Assembly (NCBI RefSeq): GCF_010389155.1 | Contig: NC_057764.1 | Coordinates: 13,268,001 to 13,332,000, forward strand | DNA: 64,000 nucleotides | Source: Erigeron canadensis | Taxonomy: Eukaryota; Streptophyta; Magnoliopsida; Asterales; Asteraceae | Direction of reading: 5' to 3' | Part shown: positions 57,333 to 64,000 of the stretch, piece after piece | How the letters are laid out: each line of letters begins with the position of its first letter | How positions within the stretch are numbered: position 1 is the stretch's first letter | The notes under the pieces: generated by a model | What the model was told of the DNA's origin: nothing | The model's database searches: none | The model's input: the letters and a program-made list of their open reading frames with translations, nothing else | Translations under genes and position numbers: made by a program

Positions 57333-57609
57333 CCCTCCCAAAGAGCTAAAACCTTAGCACTGACTTTGCCCTTCGTTTAATCATCTGCTTGTCTATTACG
57401 GCTTTTGGTTGCAGCAGAGGTTTTGTGATAGTAGGCAAAGGAACACTTTGAGCAAGAGGACCATGGGCCTGTTTAAGAAGTGACACATGGAAAGTATTGT
57501 GAATTTGAGCAGAATCTAGCAATTGCAGCTTATAAGCCACCTTCCCAATCTTTTTCTAAATCTGAAATGGTCAAAAATACTTTGGTGACAACTTCCTGTT
57601 ATGATGACC
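57333..57609 (-). pseudogene. pol: Reina-like integrase tail before chromodomain
   Basis: The minus-strand frame 57540-57346 has YKLQLLDSAQIHNTFHVSLLKQAHGP, the conserved segment between integrase and chromodomain. A stop and shift separate it from the main integrase frame. Near 57350 the sequence reads AKVLALWEG in a shifted frame, the approach to the chromodomain, and is then cut by Copia-3. Confidence 0.78.
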
Positions 57610-58698
57610 CTACAAAGTTTGTTGGGCAAAAGGATGAAGTTTAACGTAAACCCAATCACCTTCACTGAATACCCTGTCAGACCTATGGTTATCTGCCATT
57701 TGTTTCATTCTGTTCCTTGTGGACTCCAAATTCCACTTCAATTTTTGTATCATCGCTTCTTTATCTCTGTGAGTGTATTCTACTACAACAATAGCTATAT
57801 CATTTGGTATATAAGGAATGTGAATATTGGGCTTAATTCCATACAAAGCTTCATGTGGTGACATCCTGATAGCAATGTGCCAAGAGGTGTTATACCACCA
57901 CTGAGCCAATGGTAACCACTTAACCCATTGCTGAGGGTTATCCATGCACATAAGCCTTAAATAGGCTTCTAGATATCTATTCAAAATCTCTGCTTGTCCA
58001 TCTGTTTGTGGATGGTATGCAAAAGACATATGCAACTCCACCCTTTGCAGTCTCATAAACTCCCCCCAAAACTGGTTTAAGAATACAGGATCTTTGTCAC
58101 TCATAATGGTTGATGGACAACCATGTAGTTTAAAGATATTATCCATAAAAATCTTAGCAATGGCAGCAGTATAGGGGTGACTTATTGCAATAAAATGGCC
58201 ATACTTAGTGAGCCTATCAACCACTACAAGTACTGCATCCTTCCCTTGCATCTTTAGGAAACAAGAGATGAAATCCATAGCCATGTCACTAAAAATAGTG
58301 TCAGGAATGGGCAATGGTTGTAGCAATCCAGGATAAGCAACATTTTCATTCTTCGATCTCTGACAAATTGTATATTCCTTCACAAATTTCTGCACATCTT
58401 TGTAACCTCCCTTCCAATAAAACAACTCCGTAAGCTTGACCAATGTGGGAGTGACTCCTGAATGGCCTCTAGTGGGAGAAGAATGACAATAAGAGATGAT
58501 ATTTGTTCTCAATTTAACATTTTTTGGAATAAAAAGCTTATTTTTCCTTTTAAGCACCCTGCCATCCCAAGTCATGTGTGGAACCTGCTCTCCTTTTTCC
58601 AATTTTACAATCACATCTTGAACATCCTTATCCTCCTTCCAAGCATCTTGAATTCTGTCCAAAAATAGACTATTAAAGGAGCTGAAACCCATCTGCAT
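57610..58698 (-). pseudogene. pol: Reina-like integrase, long open segment
   Basis: A 362-codon open frame. It has the zinc-binding region HSSPTRGHSGVTPT...CQRSKN and the catalytic core: first Asp in MAMDFISCF, second in IMSDKDPVF, Glu position in DGQAEILNRYLE. All three acidic residues are present. The segment ends in VKLHPFAQQTL followed by a stop, where the integrase C-terminal domain should continue. The upstream junction with RNase H is frameshifted around 58700-58735, where ADALS is out of frame. Confidence 0.88.
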
Positions 58699-58728
58699 GA
58701 CTTCTAGACCTTCCAGTTAGAAAGAGCA

Positions 58729-59215
58729 TCAGCCACCTTGTTTATACCCAATTTTATAGTCACACCCTAGCAATTTAGGGAGCCACTTCTGTTGCAATGG
58801 TGTCACAATCTCTAGTTCCAACAGATATTTGAGGCTTCTATGATCAGATTTGATCATAAAATGGGCATGAGCCAAGTAATGATGCCATTGTTTCACAACT
58901 AAAATAATGGCAAGAAGCTCCTTTAGATACACAGACCAACCCTGTTGTATTGGTGATAAAGCCTTGCTAATATAAGCCAAAGGAAGACCATCTTGAAGTA
59001 AAACAACACCCATACCCTAAGAGGAAGTATCAGTCTCAATCACAAACATCTTATTGAAATATGTTAACCTTAGTATAGGAGGTGAAATTAATGTTTTTTT
59101 TAACTGATCAAATCAAGTTTGTGCCTCAGGACCCCAATGAAAGTTATCCTTCTTTAACAAGTCTGTGAGTGGGTTAGCTATAACACCAAATAAACGCACA
59201 AATCTTCTATAATAT
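58729..59215 (-). pseudogene. pol: Reina-like RT end and RNase H
   Basis: From 59215 the minus strand reads [20 protein letters not shown], the connection between RT and RNase H, then a stop after GPEAQT, a region with LISPPILRLTYFNKMFVIETD and another stop, then RNase H from 59013 with SVYLKELLAIILVVKQWHHYL and SDHRSLKYLLE. T3 is inserted exactly at the YYRRF motif. Confidence 0.87.
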
Positions 59216-59645
59216 TGTAACACCCCACCGTTGGCGGAAACATGAGGTGTCATGAAAAGTACAGCACGACATGGAATTACATAGATACTGCTAAATGAAA
59301 TAGAATATAATAAATATATTCCCAAAAACATGAGTTCAGAGTCATAACAGTGCTAATATAGCTTATTACAACCAAGTCCATAAAGAAATAATTCAAGACA
59401 TGTAGCCTTAAAGTCTGACAATAAATAAAGGAGCACTAATCTCCGAAGTCCAAGCCTAGCATACCAATCTTTATCCCTGATTAGTTTGAGTACCTGAAAA
59501 GTATACTAAAATGTGTCAACACAAAGGTTGGTGAGTTCGTAGGTTTTAGTCAAAAAGTCTAATCATGAAATAAGTCTTTTGTCGATCCTTTTAGGTCAAA
59601 CAAATATTTGTTCAATATAAAATGAGAAGAGTTACGCTATATCAA

Positions 59646-59790
59646 GTCACCAGTCTCAAGTCTCAAGTCCCAAAGTCTCAATGTCACAAGTCTCAAACTC
59701 AAGAGACCCAAAGTCTCAAAGTCCGGCCTTACGGTACTTGCCTTAATCCAAGTCTCAAGTCTCAAGTCCAAGTCTCAAACTCACACAATA
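59646..59790 (-). repeat. AAGTCTC-rich tract in T3 LTR
   Basis: Many interrupted copies of CAAGTCTC/CAAAGTCTC, homologous to the GAGACTT tandem at 2071-2098 in T1 but longer. Confidence 0.8.
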
Positions 59791-60349
59791 AGCACGTCCA
59801 AAGCACAACATACAAACACATAATCACACACGTACAAACAAGATCAGGGCACGACAAATAGCACAAGTAACTCTATACACACAGGCTCAATATTGAACAC
59901 AAACAGAAATCGACAAAATTGTTTAAAAAGCACAAGTATACTTTCCACCCCAAAAACTTGTAAAAAGAGGGGCTACGAAACTCACCAGAAAAGTGTTATG
60001 ACAGTTAAATGAAAGAGCACGACAGGTACAATCAAAGTCCACGACAATCAACACCTATCAATAATACATGGCAAGTCACAATGAAAGTCTTTTGTCTTAA
60101 GTCTTAGCCAATTAGAAATGCCTTTAAGTCCATATGTCTTTATTTAACTTTTAAAACGACGTTTAATAAACCGAACAAGAGTTTGAATTTGACAACAAAG
60201 TCCTTTATTAAGTTCAAACACATTATTATATCAATACAACCTCATTTGAAATCATTTTATAGTTCAAAATAAGTTTTACTCGAATTTACTGAAAACTAGA
60301 CAAAACCAGAGATTTTAACCGAAAAGCTTACGAAACCGAAATGAATAAA

Positions 60350-60736
60350 GGTTGAGTTCAACCTGGTTGAACTCGATCAACTAGAGCCCAAAAATGTTAT
60401 TTCAAAACCATTTGATCATACGTTAACCCATTGGACCAAAACTACACTTTTTGAGAAACTAGTTAAGTTTAAGAACCGATTAAGCGCGTATTGTGAAAGG
60501 CTAATGAAATCGACTATATGAGTTTGGAAGTGGTCAAACTCGACCAAGACAGGTTTTGTTGGACCTGGACAGAGATCAAAATGAGTTTATTCCAAGTCTT
60601 AAAGGTCCGAGAGTTAAAACAAGTCATTTCGGGTCAAACAAGTAACTTTACATGACGTTTAAGCGGAAAAAGTCAATAAAGAGTCAACCTAGACCACTAG
60701 AGGTCGATCTAGACCAGGTAGAGGTCAAGCTAGACC
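60350..60736. repeat. Palindromic GGTYNANYTNRACC modules, cluster 1, T3 LTR
   Basis: GGTTGAGTTCAACC at 60350-60363 is a 14-bp inverted repeat. Related modules are GGTCAAACTCGACC (60532-60545), GGTCGATCTAGACC (60702-60715) and GGTCAAGCTAGACC (60723-60736). Confidence 0.8.
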
Positions 60737-61374
60737 TGGCCGGGGTCGGATTCATACGCGATTTGAGCAAAAACGAACGATTTTGACGCAATTTTGTTAA
60801 AATAACGAGATCTAAGGCTTGCCAATTCATACCCATGAGTCTTGATTGCTTAAAAGTGTCACAAATCAGTGCAAAAAGGGTGAAGTTCGACCGATTTAAA
60901 GCCTTAATCAAGGTTCAAATTACATGAGTGCATAATGTATCAAATTAAAGCCTTAATCAAGGTTCAATTCGTTTCTTACACACAATTGTAACCGAAATTG
61001 CACAATCAACAATCAAAGACATGATTCGCTTAGCTTTTGATAAGAACCGAAAAGTAATTACATAAATATGTTAAGGTCCAAATTAAAAACATGGAAATCA
61101 GTCCCTTTTTATGTTTTTTATGAAGAAAATGATAATATTCACTTGTTTCTTGATCAAAGATTGAAGCCTTGATTGATTGAAAGCGTTTAGAACCGAAATC
61201 GAGAGAATGATTTAAGAGAGGATTTGAAAGACAAACTCTTTTCTCTTCTTGTCTATGAAATCTGGATTTTTGTGATGAAAAAGTGTTTTTCAAAGATAAC
61301 CTTAGAGAGAAATCTTATGTGTGTAAAACCTTTTTGATGGAATGAAAGAACAAACTATATGTATGCATGAATAT

Positions 61375-61450
61375 GGTTGAATTCAACCATGGTCGAACTC
61401 AACCAGGTCTAACTCGACCAAGTCGACCTCAACCAGGTCAAACTCGACCC
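61375..61450. repeat. Palindromic GGTYNANYTNRACC modules, cluster 2, T3 LTR
   Basis: GGTTGAATTCAACC (61375-61388, perfect palindrome) is followed at near-regular 16-bp spacing by GGTCGAACTCAACC (61391), GGTCTAACTCGACC (61407), GTCGACCTCAACC (61422) and GGTCAAACTCGACC (61437). Confidence 0.88.
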
Positions 61451-61882
61451 ATATATGTAAACTAGACTCTTTTACAAAATTGTGGCCGCTTGATTCATCA
61501 AAAACGGAGTTACGGTTAAAAAGTTATGTCCAAAACAAAATCAGTACGTTTTTCAGTTGTCGACTTATTTAATTAATTACATATACCATTTTTTTGTAGA
61601 AACGACACAATTTAAGGCATGGTGAATGATATCCATTGATTCCCTTAAAATTTTAAAAGTTTATTTTAGCTTTATTTGGCATTTCTATTAGGCAACTAGT
61701 CTTTCTCAAACATTCGCACCAAGTCTTAAAAAGTCTAAAACACTAGTATACAATAAAATGACATGTCTTAATCATACTTTAATCCATAAAAACTCACTTC
61801 TTTAGACTTATGTTTGACGGTTACTAACCTTATTCGAACGGAAAAGTACAGTTAGACGAATGCTCAGATGACGGTTGTTAAA

Positions 61883-61918
61883 TCATTACCCCATTAAAAG
61901 AATTTCGTCCCGAAATTC
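61883..61918 (-). other. T3 polypurine tract region
   Basis: The minus strand reads GGGACGAAATTCTTTTAAT then GGGGTAATGA directly before the LTR, matching the block before the T2 3' LTR. Confidence 0.78.
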
Positions 61919-62717
61919 AACTCGAACTAGTCCCATTAAACAATTGGGGGTATTTTGTCTTGAAATGATCTTCCAGTTCCCAAGTATACACAGGCCCTCG
62001 CTTTGAATTCCATCGAACTTTGACAAGTGTATACTTGGTTTTCTTTAGTTACCGCACCTTGCGATCCACAATCTCTAAAGGCTCTTCAACAAAATTCAAC
62101 TTATCGTCAATCCGGATTTTGTACATAGGCACATGACGATCTTCTTCAACTAGATATTTTAGAAGATGCGACACATGAAATACGTCGTGAACTCCCTTAA
62201 GCTCTTCTGAAAGTCTTAATCGATTAGCTTCCTCGCCAATTCTTTCTAATATCTCGAAAGGTCCAATAAATCTTGGTCCGAGTTTTCCACTCTTGACGAA
62301 TCTAACCACTCCTTTCCATGGGGAAACCTTAAGAAGTACACGGTCCCTGACACTGAATTCCAAGGGTCTACGTCTGACATCAGCATACTTCTTTTGACGT
62401 TCACGTGCTAATCTAAGTCTCTCTTTAATCTGAATTATTTTCTCGGCAGTCTCTTCAATCAGCTCAGGCCCAACCAACTGGCTATCGCCAAAGTCAGACC
62501 ATGCGACAGGTGATCTACACTTTCGTCCATACAATGCCTTGAAAGGTGCCATATTAATACTCGCGTGATAACTATTGTCGTAAGAGAATTCTATCAAATG
62601 TAGATGGGCATCCCAGTTACTACCAAAATCTAAGACACAGGCTCTCAACATGTCTTTTAAGGTCTGAATCGTACGTTCACTCTGACCATCAGTTTGAGGA
62701 TAGTACGCCGTACTCAT
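61919..62717 (-). pseudogene. pol: T3 integrase C-terminus and chromodomain, one stop
   Basis: The minus-strand frame from 62717 begins in the integrase core ([16 protein letters not shown], which includes the catalytic Glu) and continues through [15 protein letters not shown], the [10 protein letters not shown] region and [14 protein letters not shown]. It ends in DRKVR and TAA near 62049. Directly after the stop, in the same frame, a chromodomain follows (KKTKYTLVKVRWNSKRGP, then YTWELEDHFKTKYPQLF; 62048-61935). One codon thus separates integrase from its chromodomain, which in chromoviruses is thought to guide insertion to modified histones. Confidence 0.88.
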
Positions 62718-62741
62718 GTCTATCTTAGTCCCAAAGGCCTT

Positions 62742-63436
62742 CTAAAACCCTCGCCAAAATTGAGAATTAAAGCGAGTATTTCTGTCTGAGATAATCGAAA
62801 CTGGTACGCCATGTTTCGACACGACTTCCTTTACATACTTCCTCACCAATTTCCCTGTGGGGTCTTTTTCATGAATGGCCAAGAAATGAGCGGACTTTGT
62901 CAATCTATCGATGATCACCCATATCATATCACGACTCTCCTTTGTCCTGGGTAGTTTGTAATGAAATCCATAGTCACACAATCCCACTTCCATTCAAGGA
63001 TTTTTAATTGTCTGACTAATCCAGCTGGCTTCTGATGTTCTGCTTTCACTCATAAACACGTCAAGCATCGACTTACAAACTCAGCAACATCCTTCTACAT
63101 GTCGGCCCACCAATACAACTCACGCAAGTCATAGTACACCTTATCAGCACCCGGATGTATCGAATACATTGAAGTATGAGCTTCGTTCATGATCAATGTT
63201 CTCAAATCACCAGTGAAAGGAACCCATAGTCTGTCCACAAAATACAGGTCGTCATCGTCTCTTTTATCCAAATGTTGTTCAATACTTCTTAATTCCTTCT
63301 TAAGAAGTTCTTCAACACTAGCAACCACTGATTGTGCCTCTATAATCTGATCCCTAACACTTCTTTGCACTTTGATACTCATAACACGTACTCGTCTAGG
63401 CCTAATTCTTTTCTTACGGCTTAGAGCGTCAGCCAC
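62742..63436 (-). pseudogene. pol: T3 RNase H end and integrase N-terminal/core, frameshifted
   Basis: The frame 63436-63095 starts at ADALSRKKRIRPRRVRVMSIK, the RNase H-integrase connection, and includes the zinc region HTSMYSIHPGADKVYYDLREL. The next frame (62993-62742) has [28 protein letters not shown] and ISDRNTRF with the second catalytic Asp. A shift near 63000-63095 has removed the readable link and the CXXC part. Another separates this from the next frame at 62741. Confidence 0.86.
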
Positions 63437-64000
63437 TATATTGGCTTTTCTTATGTGATAACAAATGTCACAATCGTAGACACTAAGTAACTCAAGCCAT
63501 CTCCTTTACATCATATTCAGATCTTGCTGCTATATGCAACAGACTTTTGTAATTCGTGTAGATTACACACTTGGTCCTATACAACTAGTTCCTCTAGCAC
63601 GAGTTGTGTAGTTCTTCCCATAAACCTTTAATTGTCGCGAAGTGTACACAATCACTTTGCCCTTTTGCATGAGGACACAACCTAATCCTTGACACAATAC
63701 ATCGTTGTACACTACAAGATTATCTGATCCTTCAGGCAAACCTAAAATCGGCGCATTACCCAACCTATCCTTCAAAATTTGAAATGCTTCTTCTTGTTTC
63801 TCGCCCCAGACATACGGTCTATCCTTCTGCGTTAATTGCGTAAGCGGCAACGCAATCTTAGAGAAATTCTCGATGAATCGTCTATAATAACCAGCCAGAC
63901 CGAGGAATTGTCTGACCTCATTCGGCGTTTCTGGCGTTCTCCATTTCTTGACTGAATCAATCTTGCTAATCCTTGCTCACAACATGTCCCAAAAAGTGTA
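63437..64000 (-). pseudogene. pol: T3 RT end and RNase H, frameshifted, continues outside the window
   Basis: Near 63890 the minus strand reads FLGLAGYYRRFIENFSKIA, the RT thumb/connection, then 63850-63563 with LTQLTQKDRPYVWGEKQEEAF and [22 protein letters not shown], the RNase H start. Frame changes occur near 63600 and again about 63560-63440. The RT catalytic box lies beyond the window end. Confidence 0.83.

Larger units (their letters stand above)
57333..59215 (-). mobile_element. Reina-like chromovirus fragment
   Basis: Minus-strand Gypsy pol fragment bounded on one side by the Copia-3 LTR and on the other by the T3 LTR. Only the end of RT through the integrase tail is present. Motifs GVVLLQDGLPLAYISKALSP and VVVDRLTKYGHFIAISHPYT point to the Reina group rather than Tekay. 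It is the host of both neighbouring insertions and so the oldest element at this end. Confidence 0.83.
59216..61882 (-). repeat. T3 3' LTR
   Basis: About 2667 bp. The right end TGTAACACCCC equals T2. The left end on the minus strand reads TTTAACAACCGTCATCTGAG where T2 has TGTGACAACC, so the terminal TG is mutated. The middle part differs strongly from T1 and T2 and holds palindromic GGTC/GACC modules. Confidence 0.88.
59216..64000 (-). mobile_element. T3: Tekay-type chromovirus, 3' half, runs off the window
   Basis: The 3' LTR (59216-61882) is followed upstream, on the minus strand, by chromodomain, integrase, RNase H and the end of RT. The 5-mer before the LTR is AATAT; the other flank is outside the window. 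It is inserted in the Reina-like pol gene. Its coding region is better preserved than that of T2. Confidence 0.92.

Noticed and set aside
57601..57861. Plus-strand ORF of 86 codons, and others overlapping pol genes
   Set aside because: Antisense shadow of the Reina-like integrase, which has clear catalytic motifs on the minus strand.

Overview
This 64 kb window is plant nuclear DNA made almost entirely of nested LTR retrotransposons. I see no host gene, tRNA, rRNA or CRISPR. The organism is very likely a flowering plant: the window combines SIRE/Maximus Copia, Athila Gypsy, Tekay chromovirus and a Reina-like chromovirus, with the usual plant primer-binding sites (initiator-Met tRNA and Asp tRNA). 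The AT-rich base composition fits a dicot. Lineage names come from motifs I recognise in the translations, not from a search; any narrower taxonomic guess would be weak.

Layout, left to right. (1) 1-2558 is the right-hand part of a plus-strand Tekay LTR that cuts into the gag of (2) Copia-1, a plus-strand SIRE-like element (2559 to about 10346) with broken gag, protease-integrase and RT-RNase H. (3) At about 10347 it meets, tail to tail, Copia-3, an older minus-strand SIRE-like element running to its 5' LTR at 57060-57332. Copia-3 is split into four blocks (10347-15101, 29098-30628, 52326-53174, 54809-57332) by three insertions: an Athila element (15102-29097), Copia-2 (30629-52325, itself split by Tekay T2 at 32229-42346) and a solo Athila LTR (53175-54808). 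(4) Copia-3 sits in a Reina-like Gypsy (57333-59215), which is also cut by Tekay T3 (59216 to the window end).

The nest was checked by flanks. Copia-2 has a perfect GTACT target duplication, the solo LTR a perfect AAGAT duplication, T2 a 4/5 match. The Athila element has no duplication, and the interrupted Copia-3 reading frame resumes exactly across it. LTR divergence estimated by eye falls in the expected order: Athila about 4-5%, Copia-2 about 2-3%, T2 under 1%.

No element looks autonomous. Defects include lost catalytic residues, internal deletions and stops. Copia-1 and Copia-2 have complementary lesions: Copia-1 keeps the protease Asp but has lost an integrase and an RT Asp; Copia-2 is the reverse.

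The most unusual signal is outside the coding regions. Four unrelated element families each carry their own array of short imperfect palindromes in leader, 3' region or LTR: GACGATCTT/AAGATCGTC modules in the Copia-2 leader, GCAGAG/CTCGGC modules in both the Copia-3 leader and 3' region, ACTGCGGCGCAGT modules with covarying arms in Athila, and GGTTGAATTCAACC-type modules in the T3 LTR. Other leads are an array of dynein-light-chain-like TQT motifs in SIRE Gag, a conserved acceptor-like CAG at the gag/pol break, a W-box cluster in Tekay LTRs, and an antisense ORF shared by Copia-1 and Copia-2.
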